Both the position numbers and the translations under genes were made by a program. Source: Chlorella sorokiniana (Eukaryota > Chlorophyta > Trebouxiophyceae > Chlorellales > Chlorellaceae). From it: 64,000 bases of DNA. The stretch is from positions 2,399,001 through 2,463,000 of the forward strand of contig CP084619.1 of assembly GCA_025917655.1 (NCBI GenBank), in the 5' to 3' direction. Positions 48,119 through 58,672 of this stretch are shown in pieces. Numbering within the stretch: position 1 is the first letter of the stretch; every line of letters starts with the position of its first letter. The notes under the pieces are model-generated. The model was not told where the DNA came from. It did no database searches and saw only the letters and a program-made list of their open reading frames with translations.

Positions 48119-49116
48119 GGAGCTTCAACACTGCAGCGCCAGGCAGCAAAGGAGTAAGACGTGTGCTGCGCCATCCAGGGTAGGCATGGGAGTCACCTTT
48201 TCCAGCTTTTCCAGCCTTCGCATGGACTCTTCTCTGCCTTTTAACTACCTCAGGCTGGCCTGCACTCCCTTTGTACACCTGCCATGTACTGGGCAAGGGT
48301 CGAAACTTTTTTTTTTTTAAGTGGCGCTCCAGTCGTCCCGCTCCAGGCCTGTCCAGGCTGGCTCATGGGTCACACAGAATCTTGGATTGTCAGCATTCAC
48401 GGCCTACAATGTTGTAAATCTGCGGAGGCAGCAGGGGGAGGGGGAAGGTCATGCAGGGCCCAGGAGTGGATGAGCATGAGGCGCAAGCGTGGGGGCATGC
48501 CAACACTCGAGCAGAATGAATGCCAGGCCTGGGCAACGAACGTCACAGAAATGCAGTATGGTGAGTTGCTTCTGCCCGGGTTCACTGATAGAAGCACAGA
48601 CGTAGCAGCGCCACTGCCACCCCCAGCGACGCCAGATTGGTGGTGCTGTCTGGCTGCGGCGATTCTGCAGGCACGGCGATGACGTCAGGCCTGGCCAGGT
48701 ACCCGGCGGCAACAACGCCCGCCAGCCGCTGATGCTGCCACGCCGGCGCTTGCTGTCAATCTTTGAATGTCTGCCTGCAACTGTGAAGGGCCTGATTGCG
48801 TGGGAGAGGAAGGCTGGAAGCGCTGGAGGAGTATCAGAGCGAGGCAAGAGAAGCAGCGGCGAGTATAGGGGGCAGCAGGACCATGCCGCGGCAGTCAAGT
48901 GGCAGTGCAGCTGGCAGCCTGCTCACCCTTCCGCCCCCTCTAATGTAATTGGAATGCCGCGGCGGCAGCAGCAGCAGCAGTTCCAGGGCCAAAAAGGCAG
49001 CCGGCGGTGACAAGTAGCCATCCATGGTACGCGTGGCCTGCAGTTGCTGATGGGCTGGCGCTCCGCAACCTTCAAGCTTGGAAAGCAGTGCCTTTTGGAG
49101 TTTCTCATTTTCTACA
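48119..49116. other. Intergenic, about 1 kb, no gene seen
   Basis: The region includes a run of T near 48308-48319 and a 3' UTR. Open frames on both strands overlap and lack motifs. The promoter of the dehydrogenase gene must be at its right end. Confidence 0.5.
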
Positions 49117-50491
49117 ATGGCTTTGACTGGCAAAACAGTGGTTGTGGTGGGCGGAAGCCGTGGCTTAGGTGCTGAATTTATCAGACAGCTGACCGCTAAA
49201 GGCAACCGCGTCATCGCATCTTGCAGGTTAACAAAGGCGCCGCCTGTCTCATCGACCGCACCGGGGAGAGACGTGATACGGTGCTTCCTGACGCCGACCT
49301 CTGCTGACCACCTGCCGACCCTCTTCTCCAGGCGCATAAAGTTGCTGCCTGCTCTCTGTTGCCGAATGCAGGCATCCAGCTCAGGCCAAGGAGGTGCAGG
49401 GCCTTGAGAACGTCACGCTAACACAGTGCGATGTGAGCTGCCCGCAGTCCATTGAAGCGTGGGCGGACCAGGTGCAGCAACTGACGCAGCACTGCGACTG
49501 TGAGTGGCGGCTGGCGGCCAGTCCAACTAGAATTCATCTGCACGGGATTGCAAACCGCGTCTCAATGCTGTTTGAGGACTAGTATTTCATCATGCTGTCG
49601 TTCCTTCCCGCACATGCCGCAGACGTCATCAACAACGCGGGAGTGTATGGCCGGCAGCTCACCTTCAGCGACGTCACCGCCGCCGACATGCTGCACACCT
49701 TCACCACCAACTGCATCGGGCCCCTGCTGGTCGTTCAACAGCTGCACAAGTGAGTGTCCTCAGGGCTCCAGAATGGCGATTGCTTGGGATCCACTTCCCT
49801 CAGCCGGTGTGCACCCCTTCCCAACCCGCCCCGACCAGGCGGGGGCTGCTGGGCGGCAAGCAGCCAACCGTGGTCGCCAACGTGTCCAGCAAGGTGCGCC
49901 GTCTTTACAGACCCTGCACCCCGCCACGTCCCTTGAGTGCGGCCTCACGCCGCCGCCGCCGCCCCTGCAGGTGGGGTCCATCGATGACAACAAGAGCGGC
50001 GGCGGCTACGCGTACCGCTCCTCCAAGGCCGCGCTGAACATCGTGAACAAGAGCTTGACCATCGACCTGGCGCAGGACAACATCATCTGCACCCTGCTGC
50101 ACCCGGGGTGAGCGTCTCTGCATGCCCCGCCTGGGCGGCTGGAAGTCGGCGCAGCTGGGCCGAACAGGGTCGGTACGTGACAGGCACCACCTTGGCCCAC
50201 CTCCCCCTGTTGGCATGTGCCCCCAGGTACGTTATGACCGACATGACGGGCGGCAAGGGCCTCATTGACAAACAGGTGGGACGGCTGGCCAGCAAAGCAG
50301 AGCACGCCTGTGCATGTGCCTGTGCCTGTGCGTGCCCTTGTGGGCCCTGCCATCATGCGCTGTTCACCCCCTTGCGCCCACTGCAGACATCGGTGGCGGG
50401 CATGCTGTCTGTGCTGGAGGATGGCGCAGCGGGCAAGCTGGAGCTGGCTGGCACGTTTCATGACTACAAGCGGGCGACCATCCCCTGGTGA
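49117..50491 (+). CDS. Short-chain dehydrogenase/reductase
   Basis: Spliced exons from the ATG at 49117 give the classical SDR layout. The cofactor loop is TVVVVGGSRGLGAEFIRQL (TGxxxGxG type, here GGSRGLG). Further blocks are NVTLTQCDVS (acidic adenine-ring residue), VINNAGVYGRQL (NNAG) and PTVVANVSSK with the catalytic Ser. The active-site Tyr and Lys are in YAYRSSKAALNIVNKSL, and LLHPGYVMTDMTG is the PG motif. The protein is about 240 residues with no targeting signal, so it should be a cytosolic NAD(P)-dependent oxidoreductase close to the CsgA/C-factor-like group. The substrate cannot be told. The stop is at 50489-50491; 144 bp separate it from the convergent neighbour. Confidence 0.88.
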
Positions 50492-50635
50492 ACGGTTCCA
50501 GAACAGACACGGCTCCGACCCTGGCTCGTGACGCGCATGTCTATGATGGCGTGCAAGCCGACAGTTGATGAAGGTTGTGCAGTCATCCATGTGAGATACG
50601 TCGTCTGCGATCCAGCTCCAAGCGCTGTGCGCACT

Positions 50636-52549
50636 TCATACCCTGTTTTGCTGCTGCCGGCGCTCGGCCGCCAGTTGTCTCTTGACGGCGTCCACACGCG
50701 CCGCGCTGCCAATGCTGGCTGGGGGCCCCACTCGGGCCGGGCCAGGCACAGCGCCTGCCCTGGCTGCCTGGGAAGCAGCGCCAGCTTCCACACCAGCGAA
50801 GCGCGGCCGACTGCCGGCAGCGGCTGCAAGGCAGGGGAGGCAGAGGCAGGCATGATGGCCGCCCTGGTGAGCAGAGGCCGCGCTAATGATTCATATCAAG
50901 CTGGTTCTCTGCATGCAGAGAGGCCAGAAGCCTCACCAGAGGGCGGCGACACGCGGTGCAGGATGTCCTGGTCGAAGAGCAGGGCGCGGCACGGCCGCGG
51001 CGCCACGAAAACGCCTGCCAGCACGGAATGTGGAGGGCACGGGGCCGGCTTGTCTTGGGCCACACAAACCGCTGCCATGTTGTTGCTGCCTAGGAACTGA
51101 AACAACTGAACAAGCGACGACAAGACGAAGCATCACGCCCCATTCGTTTGGAAGCACCCACCCGTGTCGGTCTGGCCGTCCAGCAGCAGCGTGTCGGCGC
51201 CCCACTCTCGCCGCCATTCAGGGTTCAGGTACAGCAGCAGCGAAGCCAGCAGCGGCCTGCCAGGCTCGCCATTGAAATAATCGCCATACGCAGCTGTTGA
51301 TGGGGGTTGATGGGTAGTGGGGGTGGGGGCGCCAGGGCGGGGGGCGCACAGCATCTAGCTGAGTGGACATAGGGGACCCGGGAATCTTGACCAACCCACG
51401 GCTCGGTTGCAAGTGCACCGAGCACCTACCCAGCCGACTCACCATGCCAGGGGCTGCCGTCGGGAAAGGAGGTGGGGTCTGCGTCCACGTGGAAAGCATA
51501 GCTGTCGCCGCCCACCGCTGCGTTGGCCACAAAGCAGGCGCAGTCAACGGGGCGGCCGCCCGCCCCGTCCCGATTCCGAAGCACCAATGCTCCCTGTGCC
51601 AACGCCGCATTCCTCGAGCTTGGCACGCTTGCGGGGTAGCTGCTGCTCCACTTCCTGCTGCTCCTCCGCTTTCTCTTCCTCCACGTGCTGCTGCACACCC
51701 TGCTGTGCATGCTGGGTCAGCTGGATTGCGTCGGAGGGCAGGTGAGCGATGTCGCACTCTGGATACAGCTTGCACAGGCGAGCGTGCACCTCCTGAAGCA
51801 CCGGGAAGCGGCCGGGAAGGCGGGCGGGGTGCGCGCTCTGGTGAAGGCTGACTTGCCTCTGGCTGCAGCAGAGGACCTGCAGTTGCGCTCCCCACCTCTC
51901 ACCATCACCCCTACTCAACGCTCTCCTTTCCCTTGGCAGCCTCCTACCCGCATGGCGGGCAGTTGTCCCCTGGCCAGCTCTTCCAGAACTGCCTGCTTCA
52001 CTCCCCACGTGGGCGCCGCGCCGGCCATGTCAGTCGTGCGTTGCTCCCACCGGTCCGAATGGCATGGGTGCAGCGCTGCCTGTTTCTTGCAGTCTGGTCG
52101 CTGCTGTGGTTCCCCAGACTGCATGCGCGCTGCTGCCTGGTCAGCCGCCGCTCCTGCTGTGCAGCCGTACCGATCTCTAGCATCCCTAGGTGGCCCCAGC
52201 AGGAAGTCGAGCAGCTCCTGCCGGGTGCTGTCGTCAATAAAATCGTCAATCACTACTGCAAGACAGAAGAGCATGCAGGCAAAGGCATTCAGGCTGCAGG
52301 AGAGCGTGCAGGGCACACCCCAGCGATGCTGCTTCTGCACCCAGCGCTTGCAAAGGCCCCACCTGCATGCGAGTAAGAGATGCGCGCCCCCTGCTCAGAG
52401 GCCTCGCTGGGCACTATGCAGCCGTCGAGGCGCACGTTGAGCGTTGGGGACACGGTCGCAGGGTCCCAGCCGGTGGTCGATGTGGGCAGCAAGTGGAATG
52501 GCACCAGGTGGGCAGCAGTCGCCGCAGGCGGCGGCGGTGCAGAGATCAT
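50636..52549 (-). CDS. 2-oxoglutarate/Fe(II)-dependent oxygenase
   Basis: The chosen start, ATG at 52549, leads into VSPTLNVRLDGCIVPSEAS, then VVIDDFIDDSTRQELLDFLL, the usual opening of a prolyl-hydroxylase-like double-stranded beta helix. Later exons carry the iron site FHVDADP (HxD), YFNGEPGRPLLASLLLYLNP, EWGADTLLLDGQTDTG, and the distal His in RALLFDQDILHRVSPP. SLVWKLALLP near the end should carry the 2OG-binding basic residue. Between them is an acidic Glu/Gln linker. Frame changes near 51615 and in the G/C runs at 50721-50729 need one base each; the second restores a C-terminus ending near 50636. The substrate may be a protein or small molecule; none is indicated. Confidence 0.72.
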
Positions 52550-52897
52550 GGCTTCTTTTGGCAGGCTGGCCGGCTTACATCAGATAGTTGTGTCCATATC
52601 ACCGGAATGTATGACTTCGGCTCCGGGTTAAGGCCGGGAAAAACTTCGTTGTTGAACAGCCTGTTGAAAGGAAAATGCTAAGGAGAGTGCTTTAGCACAG
52701 CCATGCAATCTGTCTACTGCTACCGGTTGGGCCATTATCCAAGTTTCTGCACAATTGTGCACAAACCGTGCCAGCGTGTCCTGACGTGTGGGGGCTTGAA
52801 CCGCACGGCTTGAACCACATCCAGAATGCAGCACTTATGGTAAACGCAGGTTAATGCCGGAACATTGTCTTCGGCCCTGAGCCGCTAGACCCCAGAA
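52550..52897. promoter_or_regulatory. Divergent promoter region
   Basis: 348 bp between the start codon chosen for the oxygenase (-) and the start of the FkbM-TBL gene (+). It may also contain a non-coding first exon of the oxygenase, since an upstream frame reading LFNNEVFPGLNPEPKSYIPV lies at 52.65-52.57 kb on the minus strand. Confidence 0.45.
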
Positions 52898-55800
52898 ATG
52901 GAGGTGAAGGGGCGCAAGCTGCCGCTCCCAAGCCCAGTAGTGTATGCCCTGCTGCAGCTTTTCACGATTACATTGGCATGGTGGCTATGGGTGCAACGAG
53001 GAGATTGCCCTGGTAGAGGCAGCGTGCCACTCTTTGTGAAGGGACCCTGGGGCGCTTATCCTTCGTTTCCAAGCGAAGGCAAGCTGTCAAGCTTCCTGTG
53101 AAACTGAGAGCTGAGCACGCATTGCAGTCACTGGCGGCAGCGCTGCTGCTGTGTCTGTCGGTTAGGCAGCTATCCACTCCAAAGTGGCACGCAACTGAGC
53201 ATGCATGGCATACATCATGCAGGCAGCTTGGCATCGCCTGTGGCACGACAGAGTCATACGCAGGCTCTGGATGGGCTACAAATAGAAGAGTACGCTGGCA
53301 TGCATGGCGTGAATGGTCGGCTTGGGACGAGGCAGGTCCGCAATCTGCCCCCTATGCTGCTGCTGCAGGAGTTGCCGGGATGGGGATGCACAGGAATTGG
53401 CCACTGCTTTTGTGAAGTACAGCTCAGTCAGCCCCAACCATACCGCGTGCCCCAGCAAAGCCTGGTTGCTGAAGCTCCAAGGTGGGCATGCTGCCGGCGG
53501 CGGTGCAGTCTCCAGCAGCCTGCTTCAGTGCGGCTGCGGTGCTGGAGGCGCCCTGCTGCACCGCAGCTTAGTGACTGCTGTTGATGATCCATAATCGCCA
53601 CTAGTGAGCTGAGCCGCATGCCTGCCGCAGAGGTGGCCCCAGGAGCAAGCGACTTCCTGGATGTTGGGTGCCAGCACGGTAGGTGGCCCCAACGGTTGCA
53701 TTGCCAGCGTCCTGGACGGCAGGGCGGCAGGGCCGTCACCCTCCACTGCTCGGCTGTGTGCCAGCTGCTTGCCAACTGGATGGGCTGCTGCTGCCCCTGC
53801 AGGGTATGCCAGCGCTGCAATTTTCGCGTTGTGGGCGCCCAGGCTGGGCATCTCGCCAGCCAGCCTGCACCAGGCGGCGCAGGACGCGCCCTGCGGTCCC
53901 TGCGACGAGTGCAGGGAGGAGGTGGGCGCTGGCAGCGCCCCAGGTGCTGCCTGCTGCTCCGCCGCTGCCGTCGCTGCGTGCATGCCGCTGTTGCTGCCTG
54001 TGCTGTGCAGCCAACTAGCCCCAGGTGGCTGCAGGTGGCGGCCGGGCCGGGATCCCACCTTAAGGCTTCGCTGCGCGTGGTGTGCGTGGAGCCCCACCCC
54101 GCCGCCTATGCCCGGCTGGAGGGCCTGCGCCGGCATTTCTTCGCCAAGACACAGCCGGGCATGCAGTGGTGAGCTGCGACGCCAGCCATGCAGCGGTGGA
54201 CAGCCCCTCGCCGCCCTGCTCCCGCTGCCTGGGTGAACAAGGCTCTCGTCCGCAATGATTGTGCAGGCGGGTGATCCACGCTGGTGTGAGCAGCGGCAGA
54301 GGCGGCGCCGCGGCGGTCGTGCGCTGCTCGGCTGATGAGCGCAGCTGCCGCCTGGGGAATGCGAGCTCCATTGCCGAGCACCCCCAGGACAGCCTGGTCC
54401 CGGCCGTGGCGGTGGATGATCTGCTTGACCTGGTCGGCATGCAGTCTGTGGACCTGCTGCAGGTGGGGCCGCGGCTGGGGTTGGGAACACGGCAGAGGGT
54501 AGCTTGATGCAGGTACCGTCGGCATGCGATCGGCTCGTCAAGCCGGGCCGAGTACGAGCGAGCCTGGCACAGCAGCAGAGCGTTCTGCGCCATGCACGCT
54601 TCACTCGCGCAGACACGCCGCATGGCTCCGCTGGCCGTGCAGATCGACGTGGGCGGCGACGAGGTGCCTGCCGTGGGCGGCGCGCTGGGCACGCTGGGCG
54701 ATGGGCGCATGGGTGTCGTGGCCCTGGCGTATGGCGGCGACGGCGCCTGGCGGGAGGGGTGGCTGGGCCAGGTGGTGGTGCGAATGGATGAGCTGGGGCA
54801 CACCTGCTACCTGGCGGGTGGGTGGGCGAGTGGTGGCGCGGGCATTTGGCTGGTGGCTGGGCGTTCCTATGTGGGAGTGGGGGTGATGGGGGATGCGTTG
54901 GGATAGAACGTATGCAATGCACGCTGGGGCATACCGATGCGCAGCGCTGCCATTTTAGGCGGTGCTCCTTGTCAACGGGTTCCTTGGGCCGTGTGTGCAG
55001 GCAGCCCGGGCCCTTTTGCCTGGTGGGGTTGCAAGGGGGCCGGCGCAGCTGCTGCCTCAACCAGCCAGCTGACGCGCCAGCCATCCAGCTGCTTAGGCTC
55101 AGCGCTGCTGCTCGACTTTGTGTTCGCAGGCCAGCAGACGCGGGATGGCAGTCTGGCGCGGCTGACGGGCTGCTGGGCCGCCATCTACGAGACGCTGGCG
55201 CCCAGCACTGTGGTGAATTGTGCGGGGGGGGATTCGGCACACTGTCGGTTGCAGGATTGTTCTTTGAGATCAGAACTCGTCCTCTTTTGTGTGCGTCAAA
55301 CTGCCGGCAATGCTCGATGCCTGCCTAGCTGAGATGCTGTTGAGCGCAGACCCCCACCGAATCCGCCTGCCGCACTCCCGTTCCCGTCCAGGTCTGTGTG
55401 CCGCGCAGCCACCCGCTGTACCCGCACACCGAGCGCATGTCTGTGCGTTATGCCCTGCACCAGCAGCGGTACTTCAGGCAGGACCAGGACGCCTCGGTGC
55501 TGGCCGAGGCGGCAGACGACAACACAGCAAAGCAGGCTGGCGGTAATGGGAGCCCAAGCAGCCTGCTCAAGCCTGAGGGGGAGCCCAAGCAGCCAGCCGC
55601 AGCCCAGAAGCCGGCGACAGGCAAGACGTCAGCTGTGGCCGAGAAGGATGAGCAGAAGCAGTCTGAGATGCAGCAAAAGCAGGAGAAACAGCCGGCAGCA
55701 AAGCAGGCGAAGCAGCACGCAGCAAAGCAGGTGTCCGGGCAGGAGCTTGAGCAGCATCAGCAGCTGAAGGACGAGCCCCAGCAGCAGACGGCGAAGCAGG

Positions 55801-58215
55801 AGACGGCTGCAGACAGCGCGACCAGCCACAGCCCCGGCACTGTGACACAGCCTGAGGTGCTGCTCACTGCAGAGCAGCAGAAGCGGCAAGTGGTGGCAGG
55901 GCGGGGCCTACCCTCCAGGATCGACCCCCAGCCCGACGTGCTGCTGACAGAGGAGCAGCAGCGGGCGCTGGAAGAGGAGCGGCGGCAGGCGGCCCGCAAG
56001 CTGCCGTTCACCCGCAATCTGACAGCCTGGGCTCTGGCTCCAGACAACTTTGTGTTCCGGGACAAGCAGTCTGGCTGCCTGCTCTACCCCGACGGTGAGC
56101 CCGTCGCGCACAGGGGGCCACCCATGCAGCCAGGCTGCAGCAACATGCACACCATGCGCCAGCAAGAGCTCACGAGGGGCAGGCTGCCATGCCCCACGCC
56201 GGCCCTGCCGCGCGGCTGACAGCCTTCACACTACCCCACAGCTGAAAGGCCCTGCCGCGCCCTGCCCTGCTTCCACTCTGCCGCAGGCACCGCGGAGGCC
56301 CCCGAGGGATGGGAGGAGGACGGGGCACGCCCTTCCTGTACGACACCCAGTCGATGCCCGGACGGAAGGCCGCCTGCGCTGGCTGCCCTGCACACGAGAG
56401 TCCGCCGCTGTGCTGCGGCGTGTGCATCTTTGAGGACCGGCTCTGCGAGCAGTTTTACCCCGGGAGAAGAAGAGCGAGGCGGCGGCGCAGCACCTGCTGG
56501 GCGCGGGCTACCAGCTGAGGGTGGGAGGGGTGGGCGGCGGGGCCGGCACGTTCTGTGCTGTTGCAGCCTGCGGCGGCCCAAATGAGGGGCGGGCTTGGAA
56601 AGTCATGCGCAAGCACCTTCTCAGGGTCAATCGGCTGTATGCCAACCTGCGCCCTCTGTGCCGAGTAGACACGCTGGTAGCCGAGCCTCTTGCCGCCCCT
56701 TGCCGCCCCCGCAGGCCTTCACCCCCTGCGAGCTGTTCCAGCGCATCCGCGGCCGCACGCTGTGGTTCATGGGGGACAGCCAGACCTGGTGAATGCTCTC
56801 ACCTGCAACAGTGTGCAACCTGCACCAAGGCTTGCGGACCGGTGACGGCTTGAAGACGCCCTGTCACTCTGACACACCCACGCTTGCCCCCTCGCCCGCC
56901 CTGTCCGCCCTCCCACTGCAGGCACTTCTATTATTCGGCGGAATGCTTCCTGCGCAGCTTTGCGCCCTCCCTGCGCCGAACGTGAGCCCTACCCAGTTGG
57001 CATTTCTGTGCAGTGCTGTGTGGCATGCTGGGTCTCGATCTTTGTGCCTGTGCCACGCCGGCCTCAAAGACCCCTGCGCATGCCACGGACCCCACCTTGC
57101 CTGCTGCGATCCTTACCATGCTTTTGACACCGTAATCGGCTATCCCCTTCTCCTGCAGGCCGCCAGTGCCCTGGGCCCTCAACAAGCAGCTCATCACGGT
57201 GACGTGGCCAGTCCAGGTGCCGCCCATCTGCCTGGAGCTTGCCCTCGGCACCCGCGTCTGCGCTGTGCGGGTCGACTCTGCTGCCACCCTGATGGGCAAG
57301 GTGGGCGCACAGCGCACGCCACGCCCGACGGCTCGCTGTGGCATTGAGGGAGGGGGCCAGTGAGAGCAGAGTCGCCACCAAGCCCTGGTGCTCCCGGCTG
57401 CCGGTCTGTTGTCGTGGCGCCGCCGTGAGCCCGTGCCCCCGCTGTCGCAGGTGCTGCCGCTGTTGCACCACAACACGCCCAACTTCAGCAGCGGCATCAT
57501 GGTGTTTAACGAGGGGTGCGCCGAAGCATGCCAATGTTCGCCTGGCCTCGTGCAGGATGTTGGCAGCGGGGTCGTGTGCCTGTTCAGTTGCACCTGGTCT
57601 GTGCAGAGGGTGTGCCCGCCAGTGGCTGGTCCCCGTGTGGAGCCCTCATGCCTTTGCTGCACCTGCATCAGCCCGCCTGCGCCTCCCTGCATGCAGGCTG
57701 CACTACGGCACGCCTGGCATCGACGGCCGTCCCGCCAACCAGAGCGTGCTGTACCGCGAATTGGAGAAGTTTGTTTGGTACAAGCAGCGGTACGGCCACG
57801 TGCTGCCCAAGGTGGTGTGGATGGACAGCTCGGTGCAGCACTTTGACGGCCCCGACGGCTCGTACCCGGGCGGCAAGCCGCCCTTCTCCTGCAAGCCGCT
57901 GGCTGCGTGGGAGCGCGGCAACGCGCTGGTGGTGGGCGGCGGCCGCCGCAACCTGCCGCTTGCACGGCTGATCCCCGCTTTGCCGACGCGCACCTGCGAA
58001 CGTGGAACGTGAGCGTGCCCTTCTGGGACAGCCACAAGCCGGGGGAGTGCACCCATTGGTGCTCCCCATCCGCCTACCACGCATGGCTCTACCTCCTCAA
58101 CGATGTGTTGCGGGATGCGGCGCTGGGCAATGCTGCCCGCGTGGCGAAGCGGCCGTCCATGGCCGCGGCGGCGGCGGCGGCGGCGGCGGGTGCTGCGGGA
58201 GGAGATCAAGGCTGA
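52898..58215 (+). CDS. FkbM methyltransferase fused to TBL-like PC-esterase
   Basis: The ATG at 52898 gives an anchor (VVYALLQLFTITLAWWLWV). Exons from 53631 form an FkbM fold: SDFLDVGCQH, GYASAAIFALWAPR, RVVCVEPHPAAYARLEGL, VIHAGVSSGRGGAAAVV, SLVPAVAVDDLLDLVGMQSV and IDVGGDEVPAVGGALGTLGD (usual IDxEGxE, Glu replaced by Gly). The exon 55393-56094 continues without a break from the apparent FkbM end (VPRSHPLYPHTERMSVRYAL) through a Gln/Lys/Ala-rich linker into the TBL part. That part has FLYDTQSMPGRKAACAGC, RGRTLWFMGDSQTW, VPPICLELALGTRVCAVRV and ECTHWCSPSAYHAWLYLLND. The protein would therefore methylate and acylate glycans. Frame breaks at 56330-56332, 56458-56464 and 57973-57976 need one base each. 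Exons before 53631 are uncertain. A polyalanine run lies near the end. Confidence 0.75.
58163..58187 (+). repeat. GCG trinucleotide repeat (poly-Ala)
   Basis: Consecutive gcg codons near the 3' end of the FkbM-TBL gene encode a polyalanine run. Confidence 0.8.
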
Positions 58216-58672
58216 GTTGTGCTTGAGCATCGCAGGTCAACTGACTTTAATGCAAATCAACTGTCCTGCAAGAAATAACTATCAAAGATTGTTATGAAGT
58301 AGTTCATGAAACACTGGCCTTCGCTGCCTGCGTGACATACAGGCCTCAAGAGTGACCGTCAGCGCCAGCAGTTCTCGGTCCCGCTTCGCGGCGAGTGTCC
58401 GCTCGGGTACCCATCCCTTCCACCTCAGCATAGATGTAAAGGCTCTTGCGGGGGAGGCAGAGGCTAAACTCGGGCGTGAAAGCTTTGGACTCGACAGCCA
58501 TGCTTTGCGCGAGATGCATGCAGAGGTGGCGGGAAGGTGCGAAGCGCCCATGTACATGTCCTTCGCCTTGCACTTTGAATCCTTCACACTCACTCAGCGG
58601 CGACTTTGCGGCGCGTTGACAGCCATATCAAGGGAAACCTAGGTTGCCAGGCTCCACTCCACTGCCTGCAAA
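58216..58672. other. Intergenic and 5' leader region
   Basis: No supported coding exon. It should contain the 3' UTR of the FkbM-TBL gene and the promoter and 5' leader of the repeat-protein gene. An open frame at 58352-58642 has no family motif. Confidence 0.5.

Noticed and set aside
48284-48898. Overlapping frames on both strands between 48.3 and 48.9 kb
   Set aside because: Neither strand shows a motif or a frame that continues across plausible splice sites. The region is better treated as intergenic.
53525-55240. A 571-codon open frame on the minus strand
   Set aside because: It overlaps the FkbM exons in antisense and reads as Pro/Arg/Ala low complexity. The plus strand has recognisable motifs and matching splice sites.
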